Assembly: GCA_905250025.1 (NCBI GenBank)
Contig: CAJNOJ010000467.1
Location: forward strand, 1 to 64,000
Reading direction: 5' to 3'
DNA: 64,000 nt
Source of the DNA: Adineta ricciae
Lineage: Eukaryota; Rotifera; Eurotatoria; Adinetida; Adinetidae
Shown: positions 31,644 to 42,921 of the stretch, piece by piece
How the letters are laid out: each line of letters opens with the position of its first letter
Position numbering within the stretch: position 1 is the first letter of the stretch
Program-made: the position numbers and the translations under genes
Notes under the pieces: model-generated
Told to the model about the DNA's origin: nothing
Databases searched by the model: none
The model's input: the letters and a program-made list of their open reading frames with translations, nothing else

Positions 31644-33040
31644 TTAGTCAAGATAACATAGGTTGTGCAAGAAAATATATAGTAGGAGAATGGAAAAGCC
31701 CAGCGAGGATTTTGTCGCCGATGCCGACCTAACTGAAGCAAAGCGATGGATAATTTCTAATGTACTTTCATCTGTGTCGTACACAGAATACCAGCCTTGA
31801 GGTTCATGAGGAGGATCACCAATGAAATCATCACCTTGGGTCCAATTAGCACGTGGAAGTCTCGGTCGTCCTTCGCCACCGTACGCCCAGAAATTCACGG
31901 GTATGCGATAAGCACGAGCCCATTGAAAAATAGCCTGATAGTATTTATCGCGTATGGTAATAGGTGCTGTTGCACTATGATCGTCATTATCTCTACAGAC
32001 AGACTCGACTTGTTACAAAAACTATATGTATTGTTAATTACCGTGAGATACCAAATTCTTCCAGTACGACCGGCTTTTCTTTGTATGCAACGTGGTATTC
32101 GATGTATTTTCGAGCGAACTCTAATGCAGATGGAAATGTATCAGAAGCATTCTTCGGATCGTAAATATTCCAATTTTGTACCCATAGATGAAATGTAGCA
32201 TAATCAATACATGGACTTGCATGATCATTTGAAAAATTGTTAGAAGATATATTACCTTCGACACCTGTCGTCACGAGCTGTTTAGGGGCTAACTGCTTGA
32301 TCGAGCAAGCCGTTGCATTTACCCAGGAAAGATTTAAACGACGAGGTTCGTTTGCCAATTCCCATGACATCTATGAGAAACAGATTTCCAAATTAGCTTT
32401 AGATAGCGTCTTTGTTTTTACTTACGATCGTCGCGTCTTCCACATATGGCAAGTTGTTATACTTGTTTGTACGCTTCATAATAAATTGAATGTGATTATT
32501 AAACAATTGTACAGCTGCTGGCAACTCGTAAAATCGTGCAGAAAACCGTTCGAATGCATCGTAATCACCTGGATAAGGAATCGAATTTGCTCCACCAGCC
32601 CAAACAATATATTGAGCATAACCTCCCGACCAGTGCCAGAAATTATTTAAACACATGACCGCACGCATGTTACGTTGACCCATTTCGTATAAAAGAAAAT
32701 CAAGACCTTCTAAAACATTCTCATCATAGCGACCAGGGTCAGGTTGCATCGAAGGAACAATACGCCATGGTTCCGTATTGGGGCCTTCGCTACCCGCTTG
32801 TATACGTAGATTATCAACTCCTAACGAATGCAAATGATCCAGTTCACGCAATAAGCGTGTCCGATTGCCACCGGGGCCTGTCGAGCCTAGATTAGCACCA
32901 TACCAAAAGTTTGTACCCACATACAAATAATCTTGTCCGTTCAATGTTAAACGACGGTTTTGCACGTTTATGAATGATGAAGTAGCTTGTTGTGTGAGGC
33001 GTATGCACAAGACAAAAAAGATTGTAATGTAAAACATCAT
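31644..33040 (-). CDS. Endo-beta-1,4-mannanase (GH5), secreted, GPI-like tail
   Basis: Three exons: 33040-32426, 32370-32042 and 31992-31644, introns 55 and 49 nt, 430 aa. A signal peptide (MMFYITIFFVLCIRL) precedes the GH5 (beta/alpha)8 domain. YVGTNFWYGANLG and VDNLRIQAG are typical of GH5_7-type mannanases, followed by NNFWHWSGG. WELANEPR holds the acid/base Glu213 at the start of exon 2, and PVVLEEFGIS holds the nucleophile Glu (309/310). The C-terminus ends in SSLGFSILLLYIFL with no basic tail, a GPI-anchor-like signal. It would hydrolyse plant or algal mannans, on the cell surface or in the gut. The closest-looking relatives are bacterial and fungal, so transfer with later intron gain is likely; to be tested by phylogeny. 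Confidence 0.88.
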
Positions 33041-33788
33041 AGTTGCTACGTGAAAGTGCAAGTCGATGAGAGTTTTATATTATAAAATACAAATCTTATC
33101 AGTTATATTATATGCATGAATGTATTTTGAGATAATAGAGCGAGCCGTTATAAAGTGATATCGTCAAATAGGCAGTACACATACTCGTCTTTAGGAGAGA
33201 AATCAATCTCTTCCATTCAGAGTTGATTCAATCAAACGCATATGTCTTCAAATGTGAGCAAAACTTTATTGTTAGTTTTAAACCACGTCATTTTGGAAAA
33301 GTTGATATTGTTTTTTTCTCAGGTTCTGACGAAAAGTAAGTTACTTCTGGTCATGTTATTTTTAAAATGCAAATAGTAATTGACATTCTTCGAAGAGAAA
33401 AGAAAGAGTAAGCAAACATAAGTTTTCTGTAATATGATTAGTTTCTGACAAGCAGAAGTATAGGGCTGTAAACAAAGTATTATACCTGAACGATTTTGTT
33501 TATTCATCAGAAAAATGTCTTTTTCTTTTATTAATATTTGTTCAAGTAATAAGGTAAACAATCGTTTTCTGTTCTTAGTTTTACGGTCTCATCAGAGTTG
33601 GTAGAAAAAAAGGAACTGAGAGATCGAAGAACATGAATTTTGCAAGACTGCAAAATCCATTATTTCTATTTTATTTGGATAAATGATGAAAATAACGATG
33701 ATGGCAATGAATAAATGCACACATACACACACACACACGGTTCACGTCATAAGATTTTGAGTCATTACGATCAGTACACGTATACTGT
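33041..33788. other. Intergenic with (AC)n microsatellite
   Basis: No gene is seen. A (CA)n run lies at about 33722-33738, just downstream of the next gene's stop. Confidence 0.5.
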
Positions 33789-34236
33789 TTAAAGAAATCG
33801 ATATTTCGCGAAAAGAGCAGCGAGAACAAAGCCTAAGAGAAATGGTGCTTGATATTTGCTGGTAGCTCCATTGCAGTAATTTGTGGAACAGCAAAATGTA
33901 CCAACGCTTGCAATATTGCCAGCTACACACCCACTTAAACCGTTTCGGTAGGTGCCTGACGAAACTCCGGTCGTAACTTTCTAAACAAAACCGAGAAATA
34001 TAATACGTCGAGTCAGAACAGAATGCACACTTACCACGCAGCTTGTACTTGAGTTGGTCGTTGATACACCTGTACCAGTGGCACTGAACGGATCGCATCC
34101 ATTCCCTCCAGCCGAGCATACATAGCAAATGATGCTCAAACAGCCGGGCAACAAAACTAAAAGCGTAAGATATGAGATATGATTGTTAAAACTACTAAGA
34201 CTTACCGAGTAAGCAAAGAACAGTGAATGTGTTCAT
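33789..34236 (-). CDS. Ly6/uPAR-like GPI-anchored protein, copy A
   Basis: Exons 34236-34206 (31 nt), 34156-34035 (122) and 33980-33789 (192); introns 49 and 54 nt; 114 aa. Signal peptide MNTFTVLCLL...PGCLS, then the mature part opens ICYVC and ends FCCSTNYCNGA: CC-x4-CN is the Ly6/three-finger signature, with eight Cys for four disulfides. A hydrophobic tail (PFLLGFVLAALFA) ending KYRFL suggests a GPI signal. Exon 1 encodes only the start of the signal peptide and the Cys domain is split by a phase-0 intron, identical to copies B-D. Surface role unknown; family members act as ligands or regulators of receptors. Confidence 0.85.
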
Positions 34237-34283
34237 ACTGGTTTCTTTTCTATAACAGAAATGATGGTTCTCGGTAGTTTTCA

Positions 34284-34298
34284 GTGCCTTTTTATATG
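34284..34298 (-). promoter_or_regulatory. Putative TATA box of Ly6-like copy A
   Basis: On the minus strand the sequence reads ATATAAAAAGGCAC, ending about 48 nt upstream of the ATG. The same TATAAAAAGGCACC occurs at the same distance before copy B, which supports a shared core promoter. Confidence 0.5.
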
Positions 34299-36141
34299 CT
34301 ATAACTGTAACTATTGAGGGTGTTTACATTTGTTTTGTGAATACTTAGCAACGCATTTGTTGCCGAAGAATAAACCATCCTCGATACATTCTATTTACTT
34401 TTCAACGTCAGAAACATTGTTTAAGGGAAGAAAAGTTGAGTTCTATTTTATTTATATGAAGCTACCATTATTTTCCACAAAAAAGACTCTTTCGATATAA
34501 GTTGCAGCGGGACCCTCTCAAGATGAAAGAAAACAAAATGTTATGTTGAGCAGGCACTTCAAATGGGTGAGGGTGTTTTAATAGAACATATACTGCGGGA
34601 CTCTAACCGACCAATTTATCCTGTTTGTTTTTTCAAATCTCACTTCTTATACTTTGTTTTAGGGGCCAAAATAATTATGAAGAAGATGCATATACGTGCA
34701 TACACACAAAAATTCACACCGTACAATCTAACAATGAAATGATTGAAAAGAAATGGCGTTTGAAATTTGTTTATAACTACATTGTGGTTGTCTAGAAAAC
34801 ACCAGGCGCAACATAGAAGTGCGTCATCAAAAACTATGGTAGTTGTGCCTAATGAGAAAAGAACATTCAGCCGTCTCATGTTGCTTTTTGTTCGATCATT
34901 AAGAGCCATTAACGGATGAAAATGGTGGCAATGGCGCGAATTGTCAATCCAATTATTTGCTTTTCAATTTCAAAAAATGCTATAAACGAAGGGAAAAGAG
35001 TCGTGTGAGTTCTGTAGAATCAAATGTTGAGTAACTGGCAAAATACGCACAGTTGTTCTCTCATCAACAAGTTCAGTTCGTGTGAACAGAATTCTTCTAT
35101 ACTCTATTTTGATAAATAAAAGTGACAAGATGAAGTAATCAAATTCGCACATGCATGCTAGATTTTACGTCAAAATATATGGAAGATGCGAGTGAAGTAC
35201 ACAGCATCGAAACAAGCAGGTAAATAATCTCGCCATACAAAATATATGATCATTAATAGAACATATAGAAGTTTACCGAGTGAGCTGAGAGCTGCTAACA
35301 ACTTTACGCTCGTTTATCTTCCGAGATGAATGAAAACTCCAGCTAATAGTTGATATGAAATGGAGAGATACATTTAAATATTGATCGATTTATTTCAGAC
35401 GAAAACAACCATGCTTCTCGTATGAAAAATACTCTTCCCGTACGAGATATAATGTGGTCAGTAGAGAAAAAGATATCAAGAATTACTGTGTCAGACGAAT
35501 GTTTCGGACATTTCAAGAAAATGATAATTAACGAATAACAGTAGTCGCGAACTATAATCACTTCCTATATGGCGGCTAAAGGAATCAACGAAATGAATCA
35601 ATAGCTAGCTACACCCTTCGATTTACTTTGATATGCCGTCTGCCTGTTTTACCTTCGCGAGAAGGAAAACCAATCAAAAGATGTGTAGCACTTCAATTCC
35701 TTCTCATGACTCACGTGTTTTTGAATCCTGGGAGTTTCAACATATTGACTTTACATTTCTTCAGTGAAAATGCTCGCAGTAATAAGCTCATAAATAGCTG
35801 GGATTTTTGTGGCTGTAAATAAAAAAGGGAAAAGAGTACAATATTCGAAGTCACTAGTATCACAGATTAAATGACATCGTTTGCTATCATTTCAGAGCGA
35901 AACAGTAGAGCTAACTAAGTAAGCGCTTAACTTTTCTGCGTTGGTGCATTATCTGAATCAACGATCGCTAGCGTAGGCGTTTGGTTCATTTGAGAAAAAT
36001 CTGAATTTCGTTAAGCTATAAAATCAGTTCTATGTAATTTATTAAATGAATGAGAACAAGGATCACAAAGCGGGATAAAACACACACACGCAAGGTTTCA
36101 CTCCAAAAAGTATAATGTCATGATTGGCGAATCCCCATTGT
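34299..36141. other. Intergenic, no feature recognised
   Basis: 1.8 kb without a credible gene on either strand. Short frames only; no repeat structure was detected by eye. Confidence 0.4.
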
Positions 36142-36587
36142 CTAGAGAAATCGATGTTTGGCAAAAAGAGCAGCAATGACAAGAGCCAAAAGGAACGGCG
36201 TTTGATATTTGCTTGTAGCTCCATTACAGTAGTCTGTGTAGCAACAGAATGTTCCAACACCGGCGACATTATTAGCTGTGCATGAGCTAGCACTTGATCG
36301 AGTTGTACCTGATGAAAATCCTGTTGAAACTTTCTATAAGAAAACAGAAAATATATTCCTATATCGATAGTTGTCTACTCACTATACAAGCAGATGAACT
36401 ACTGGTAGATACACCTGAACCCGTGGCACTAAATGGATCACATCCTGATGACCCAGCAGAACACTGATAACAAGTGATTGCCGAACAAATAGGTAATACA
36501 GCTACATGAGAAGAGAACGTAAAACATTTTGTCTATCACGAAGTAAATATGCTTACCAAGTAGGCAAAAAACAGCAAATGAATTCAT
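36142..36587 (-). CDS. Ly6/uPAR-like GPI-anchored protein, copy B
   Basis: Exons 36587-36557 (31 nt), 36501-36383 (119) and 36333-36142 (192); introns 55 and 49 nt; 113 aa. Signal peptide MNSFAVFCLLAVLPICSA, mature ITCYQCSAGSSGCDPFSA, late FCCYTDYCNGA, then SKYQTPFLLALVIAALFAK as a GPI-type tail. It is very close to copy A in both sequence and gene structure, so the pair is a fairly recent duplication; loop residues between Cys differ more than the Cys framework. Confidence 0.85.
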
Positions 36588-36638
36588 GTTGATTTCGTTC
36601 TTTTGTGAAGCGAATGAGATTGTTCTGAGCAGTTGTTG

Positions 36639-36652
36639 GTGCCTTTTTATAG
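36639..36652 (-). promoter_or_regulatory. Putative TATA box of Ly6-like copy B
   Basis: CTATAAAAAGGCAC on the minus strand, about 52 nt before the ATG, matching the element in front of copy A. Confidence 0.5.
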
Positions 36653-37514
36653 TCAGTAATATTGATGACGCAAATAAAAAGTGACGCTCCTTCCTTCGGC
36701 GACGTCGGCGTATTTATTTATTTTTCAACTTCGAAATAATCATTCAGTCCAACGAAAAAAAGTTGTTCTCACCGTCCACTCCAAAAATAGCTTTAATGTA
36801 TTCATACAGATACGCTTTTTCTATTTGTTAATCATGTCACTGTTGCTTGTACTTCGCTTTCTAGAGCACAATCGTGGGTGGACTAATAGAGTATACACGA
36901 CGCAGAAAATGGAAATTGTATTGCTTCACATTTAATTTTTCCTTCGTTAGATTAAAGTAACCATAAAAAAATGAATGTAACGTACATTTACACAAGATCA
37001 GACACGAAAAACTACTAAAAAAATGACAAAAGATGATGATAAGTGAGTATGGTATATCGAAGGGTTGACAATGTGATTCCATTTCCCAGTTGTAATTCAT
37101 TGAGGAATTCGTAGCGGTTATGTATTGAACATATCAAGAGAAAAAATATCGAAAGTTAAAATGTCCAACACAGAATTCTCGAATCAATGAAAAATTGACA
37201 CTGATGGCGGGGTTGCGGGTGAAGTTGTAACAGGGAGAATGTTGAAGATTAGATTATAGGAGATAGCTACGGTGTCAGTGAGTATGAAGGGTAGTATAGC
37301 GTAGCATGGTGGAACTAAATCTTCATAAAACAAAATATATAAAAGTGAAATAAGCTGCTATTGGTCATCAATGATATTGCCACAATGTTTGATATTTAGT
37401 TAGACTTTTTCCGTTCGATCTTTTCATTGTAAATCTTCGTACCATTCACAAACGGGATAGAACTTGTTCATCCCGTTGTGATGTTATGCCCCTTTTGGTT
37501 ACAATTGATATTCA
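36653..37514. other. Intergenic, no feature recognised
   Basis: No gene is supported. A short inverted pair AACGGGAT/ATCCCGTT lies at 37451-37477. Confidence 0.4.
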
Positions 37515-37655
37515 CGAGACAAATTAAATTAGACAAGAGATCCTTCTCCATCTGTTCCAGCCGCGCCATCATAGGTACTAGTACAAAATTTTGTTAAAAC
37601 TCATACTGAGTAAACAGAAGACATTCGATAATTTCACGTTGATTTCTTTTTTTTT
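37515..37655 (-). pseudogene. Relic of a fifth Ly6-like gene
   Basis: The minus strand reads GAAATCAACGTGAAATTATC where copy C has GAAATCAACATGAAATTACT. The start ATG has become GTG, but the signal-peptide frame (KLSNVFCLL), a following GT donor and an AG acceptor remain. The next piece reads GTDGEG where copy C has GTDGCF, losing the Cys, and soon meets a stop. The rest of the gene was not found. Confidence 0.6.
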
Positions 37656-37956
37656 CTTTAGATGAAGGACGCAACCCTATGAAAATTCTCATTGAGTTCT
37701 TTTGGATTCGTGGTAAATATGGATGACGTCAACGAAATATGAAGTGTTCTTTTTTGCTATCGTCAACGCATTTGTTTACTTTTAATTTTAAAATAATTAT
37801 TTAACTGAAAGAAAGAAGAAATTTCTCTCAGTTCCGTAAATAATGAAAACTGGATAGAGTGTGGGTGTTGATCACCTCACAAAGCACAGATATCATTTAT
37901 TCGATCGACAAACAGAGGTGAGATTAAAGACATTCATGAGGTAATATGCCCAAAAT

Positions 37957-38609
37957 TTATAGATAAAAATTCAATGCCACAACTGAGTTCAGTTGAAGTT
38001 TGACCAAAACAGCAGCAAGAACAAATTGGAAGAGACTTGATATTTGATATTTGCTTGTGACTCCGTTACAATAGTCCGTCATACAGCAGAATGTACCAAC
38101 AGTTCCATCATTAGAACCTGGACAAGTGTAATACGGATATCGAATGGTCGTTAACGAAGTTCCATTAGTGAATTTCTAAATAAAACAAACAGTAATGGTT
38201 TTGTGTATTGTACTAGTTTATTCTTGATTAAGGCTGACATAGTTTCACTAGGTAATATCATTCAAGAGTCCTGCAGTTCTCTCATAGCAGAAGAAATGGA
38301 ATTCCTCTATTTTTGTTACCGACTGATCGTGTTTCAATATGACATTGTCCGTGCACAAAACTCATATTATAGTCTTTGTAAAATTATACGATTTACGACT
38401 CACAACGCAGACATTATTACTGTAGACAGATATACCGCGACCATTTACAGAAAACTGAAAGCATCCATCTGTTCCATATGAACATGAATAGCAGTTGATG
38501 TAAGCCGAACAAGTCGATAATAAGCCTGCGAGAAAAACACAATAAAAGCAGGTTGTCAAAAAACATTATGATTTGTACCAAGTAAAACTATAACGTTCAG
38601 TAATTTCAT
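37957..38609 (-). CDS. Ly6/uPAR-like GPI-anchored protein, copy C
   Basis: Exons 38609-38579 (31 nt), 38525-38404 (122) and 38175-37957 (219); introns 53 and 228 nt; 123 aa. Signal peptide MKLLNVIVLLGLLSTCSA, mature YINCYSCSYGTDGC, late FCCMTDYCNGVTSKYQ. The tail is longer and less typical than in copies A, B and D (ends VVALNFYL) because the shared stop position is lost. Its second intron is four times longer than in its sisters, which may reflect an insertion. The most diverged of the four clustered copies. Confidence 0.8.
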
Positions 38610-38985
38610 GTTGATTTCGTTTTGCTTCAGATGAAACACAGTTCTTGTCGAATTTCGTTGCTTTCTTTTCGATCACTAAGAACTGTTGACGATGTGAATG
38701 ATGATGATGATGACGCACATTGTCGATACATTTTTTTACTTTTCAACACCAGAATAGTGTTGCAAAAGAAAGAGAAAAAAGAGAAGTGTTTGTTGATGGC
38801 GATGTGAATTTCGGTTAACTGATTAAATAGAAAGAGAGATTCGTTTATGTTCGACAAATTTCAGTTCCTGTAAACAACTTAGTTGTGTCTACTTTATTCA
38901 AATAAATAAAGATAATGATTCTGAAAATGAGCACAAATACACACACGCACAGGATTAGCAGTCAGAACTGATCGACACGCGTTGG

Positions 38986-39437
38986 TTAGAGACGTCGATG
39001 CTCAAAGAAAAGAGCAGCAAGAGCAAGTCCTAGCAGAAACGATGGTTGGTATTTTCCTGTGGCCCCATTGCAATAGTCCGTAGAGCAACAAAATAGACTA
39101 GCACTCGAACCACTAGAAGCTGAACAGGCACTAGAACCGCCTCGGTAGGTGCCCGAGGCAGATCCAGTAGTGACTTTCTAAAGAAAATAGAGAAATCTAT
39201 TGTGCTGTGCTGGTAAAGCATCTATTCACATAACAGTTTGTATATAATGAAGTCGTTGATACACCGGCGCCACCTGAACTGAATGGATCGCATCCTGATG
39301 AGCCAGGATTACATACGTAACAGTTAGTAGTCAAGCAAACAGGCAATAAAGCTGAACATACAAAGCTATGTATGCGAAAAGTTAGCGGAGAAACATCAAA
39401 ACTCACCGAGTAGACTGACAATAGCTAGTGAGTTCAT
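38986..39437 (-). CDS. Ly6/uPAR-like GPI-anchored protein, copy D
   Basis: Exons 39437-39407 (31 nt), 39351-39230 (122) and 39177-38986 (192); introns 55 and 52 nt; 114 aa. Signal peptide MNSLAIVSLLALLPVCLT, mature NCYVCNPGSSGCDPFSSGG, late FCCSTDYCNGATGKYQ and a hydrophobic tail (SFLLGLALAALFF). Exon lengths and phases equal copy A. No TATAAAAAGG element is seen at the position used by copies A and B. Confidence 0.85.
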
Positions 39438-40081
39438 TGTATTCGCCGTGAAATGAAGGACGGCGATTGTTGAGTGTCGTTTTTTTCTTAAGTAATAGCA
39501 ACTATTGATGCTGTTGGTAAGGGTGTTGACGTGAATGGAAAGAAACACTTTTCTTTCAATGAAAAGCCTATGCCGATGTACGTTTTTAAAACGAAACAGA
39601 GAATAAAAGAAACAATCATTCGTTTGTTGCGAAGTGTATTTGTCGCGAACTGCTATCGAGTATAATGAAATGGTAATCGTAAGAGGATAGAAAAGAATAC
39701 TAAGTACAAAACGTTGCGATGAACTTGCGCGAGTTTATGTTACGTGCTTACCCACAGGCTATTTTGTCCTGTCTTGAAGGTAATTTAAGCAAAAGAGTGT
39801 GAGTTATTACGGGTAACTTCAGAATTTACTTCAATCTCTTATCTTTTCTAACAAATCGTCGAAAAGAACGATTGCTTTTCATCGAAAATGTCAAAGTAGA
39901 TATTGACGAATAAAACCTTTCGATGCTTCATCGGCACGACGATATACCGCGTAGTGCCAGCGCGTCACTGTTATTGCGTAATACTTGAAAGAAAATATCG
40001 TCATTGAAAAACATGGCGTATAAGGAGTACATAGTGTATATAAATACCGCATTCCGTTTTACTGGTATCGACATTACGAAC
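39438..40081. other. Intergenic, divergent promoter region
   Basis: Lies between the minus-strand Ly6-like copy D and the plus-strand HAD gene; no motif is identified. Confidence 0.4.
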
Positions 40082-40842
40082 ATGACCAACGATTCCAGTT
40101 TAGCCACCAGCACACCAAAGAAACCAATTATCGCACTCGATTGTGACGGTGTCCTTTTGAATTTCGATGCTACCTATGCTCAAATTTACGAAAAAACATT
40201 TGGAAAGCAATTGTCAGTCGTAGTACCTCAAGCATATCGCGTAAGTCTCAGCATTGTTTTTCATTCACAAACTTCTACTCTTTTCTACTTCATAAACTCC
40301 TGTAGGCTGAAACAAAATATGGTGTCAAATTAACTGATGAAGAGAAATCTCAATTCGATGAAGTATGGAATGAGCATGGCTGGAGAACAATGTCAATGCA
40401 AGATGGAGCACTCGAAGCATGTCACTTGTTGCATCAAGCTGGGTATGAACTAGTTTGTGTTACCGCAATGTCATCTAATTACAGTGAACATCGTTTGGAA
40501 AACTTTCGTTTACATGGCTTTCCCATTGATAAAATTATATGTACAGGGTATCACAAAGATAACCTTTGTAAAAATCCGAAGAAACAAGTCATCGAGGATC
40601 TACATCCTGTGGCTTTTGTAGACGACTTACGACGAAATTTTAAAGACATTCAAGGTGTTCATACTAAACTTGTTTTTATCGATCACGAACGAATTGATGA
40701 CCCAGATAGACACGAAACAATTTACTACGATATCAAATATCCAAATCTTTTAGCTTTTGTCCAAGATTTTCTTCGAACTGAACTGCATGGCAATGATATT
40801 CTTTGGTCTGAGAGACCAGCGCATCTTCTATCTTTGAAATAG
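40082..40842 (+). CDS. HAD-superfamily hydrolase, proteobacterial type
   Basis: Exons 40082-40240 and 40306-40842, one 65-nt intron; 231 aa from ATG 40082 (an in-frame ATG at 40013 would add 23 residues). Motif I is IALDCDGVLLNFD (nucleophile Asp and DxD), motif II lies in VCVTAMSSN, the Lys is in NPKKQVIEDL, and motif IV is AFVDDLRRN, the full set for a HAD phosphohydrolase. The order HGWRTM...DGALEACHLL and GYELVCVTA matches small HAD proteins of beta-proteobacteria rather than animal HADs. The intron shows it is now a normal nuclear gene. Substrate unknown. Confidence 0.82.
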
Positions 40843-41752
40843 CTTCATTTTTTAAAACTTTTTATGTAATCAAGAGAACTATTAAAGTAATTTAAAATAT
40901 CATCGATACCCAGAGCTTGACATAGAACACCACTTTTTTTAGCAAATTTGTCTGTATAATAAGCGAGTATGGATATGAATTATGACATAGACATGTATAC
41001 TTATTTCCTTCATGATACCTTCAAGACAAGAACAGTTTGGTAACGACAGCAAACAGCTCGGCTCATGAAAAACTAACTGGAAACCATCTACTAATTTTTT
41101 TCCTTGTAACCTATCATACTTTCTTTTGACAGTGTAATTATAAATTCTGGATGAACAAATGTATAGCAAAAGAGTTATCACTGACAATTAAACCCATTTC
41201 CGTTGATAAGATTGAAACTTTCTGAAGTAAACTGCTGGATTCAATTAGTTATGCAATCAACGATACGCAGATAGTCGTATAGTTTAACGCTGTCAACTGT
41301 AGTTGATATTCAATACTTGTTTTATCACTCAGAGATCCAATCTGACACTTATACTACATGCGATTGTCTATATGTGTAAGATATTGAGACGGATATAAAT
41401 CCTCAATCAACATCGAACCCAAATGAATGACCACGGATTATGAGTTGAGTGGTAAAGGAAAATCTATTGAAGAACTCAATCTCAAGTTATATGCACAGGA
41501 GTTTTGATACGTATGGCCGATAGTAATTTAGATAAATATACAAAAAATCAATATACAGTAACTAAATACGGAATTAGTTTTTAGCTGCAGTATATTTCTT
41601 CTATTCTTCTTCCGTCGACATCTATAAATGAAACGATTCTTATCGATGTCACCTATCCAATCTTATTCTATACGATTCCATTCCATTCATTATTTCTTTA
41701 ATTCTTTTCGAAAACGAATTCTTTCACGTTTTTTGTAAAATCATCATCGGAA
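40843..41752. other. Intergenic, no feature recognised
   Basis: AT-rich; no coding frame with family resemblance. Confidence 0.4.
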
Positions 41753-42623
41753 ATGAAACGAATTCTCGTTACTGGTGCGGCGAATGGTCTTGGTCGGCAT
41801 ATGGCAACAAAATTTCTCTCCCGAGGTTTCTATGTTACGTTTGCAGATAATGATATACATTCATTGGAAATACTCGAACAACTGCTTGCCAATGACGCCG
41901 CATTGTTTCCACCTAATTCGAATCGATCAATTCAAAGTCATGCTTTGTTTTATAAGTGTGATGTTAGCGACGAATCGTCCGTGTCGACATGCATTGCTGC
42001 TACAGTGGAGAAATTTTCCGGCTTGGATGCTCTCATTAACAATGCTGCTCTTGCAACGCCATGGATTTCTGGCAACGATGATCCGACTATGCCGTTTGAT
42101 AATGTACCTGTAGCGAATTTTCGTAAATTTTTAGACATAAACCTTGTTGGTCCTTATATTTGTTCTCATTATGCTGCCTCACACCTTCGTGCTTCGAAAG
42201 GGTGTATTATCAATATCTCATCCACACGTGCTCTTCAATCCGAAGCTAATAATGAAGGCTATTCGGCTAGCAAAGCTGGACTTCTCGGACTTACACAGGC
42301 AATGGCCGTTAGCTTTTCTAGTTCCGGTGTTCGAGTGAATGCTGTTTCACCCGGGTGGATTGACGTTCGGGAAATGAACACAAAAGAATCAGTCGCTCTC
42401 TCCCCTTTGAGCGAATCAGATCATTCACAACATCCTGCTGGTCGAGTTGGCGTTCCAAATGATATAACAAAGATGGTGGAATTTCTAGTTGATGACGACA
42501 ATGGATTTATCACAGGCCAGGTAACTGATCGAGTCCTTCTAGTCACTTAAATTCGTACGACTTCTTTTGCAGAATTTTATCATTGATGGTGGTATGACAA
42601 AGAAAATGATTTATAATGAATGA
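41753..42623 (+). CDS. Short-chain dehydrogenase/reductase (SDR)
   Basis: Exons 41753-42520 and 42573-42623, intron 52 nt; 272 aa. The Rossmann glycine motif TGAANGLG is at residues 7-14, CDVSDE marks the cofactor-side Asp, NNAALA the NNAG-type motif, INISSTRA the catalytic Ser, and YSASKAGLLG the Tyr-x3-Lys pair. PGWIDV follows as in classical SDRs. The C-terminal exon supplies the usual TGQNFIIDGGM ending, which confirms the splice. A cytosolic NAD(P)-dependent oxidoreductase of classical type; substrate not predictable. Bacterial-like by eye. Confidence 0.88.
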
Positions 42624-42921
42624 GTTACGAAAGTATTGTAATAACTCTCATAAAGTAATCAGGTGAAAAGGGCGAAAAATAAAAAGAGTTACATTTTGTT
42701 TTGACAATGTACACTATATTTTACTCGCGTATGCTCGCCATTTGTTCAAATTGTAAAGCAAGACAACGATCTTTCTGGGTATGAGCAGATCTGCTCTATT
42801 TCTCTTTATGGTATTTTGCAGAGTAACTTTATACTAAATTCGGTTCATGCTATTATTTGAAAAGGACATATTATACATTTATTCTAGTTTGAGGCCTACA
42901 ACTTTTTTTTCTAATCATTAA

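Noticed and set aside
35343-35561. Minus-strand short frame between Ly6-like copies A and B as another family member
   Set aside because: No signal peptide or Cys pattern of the family is present.
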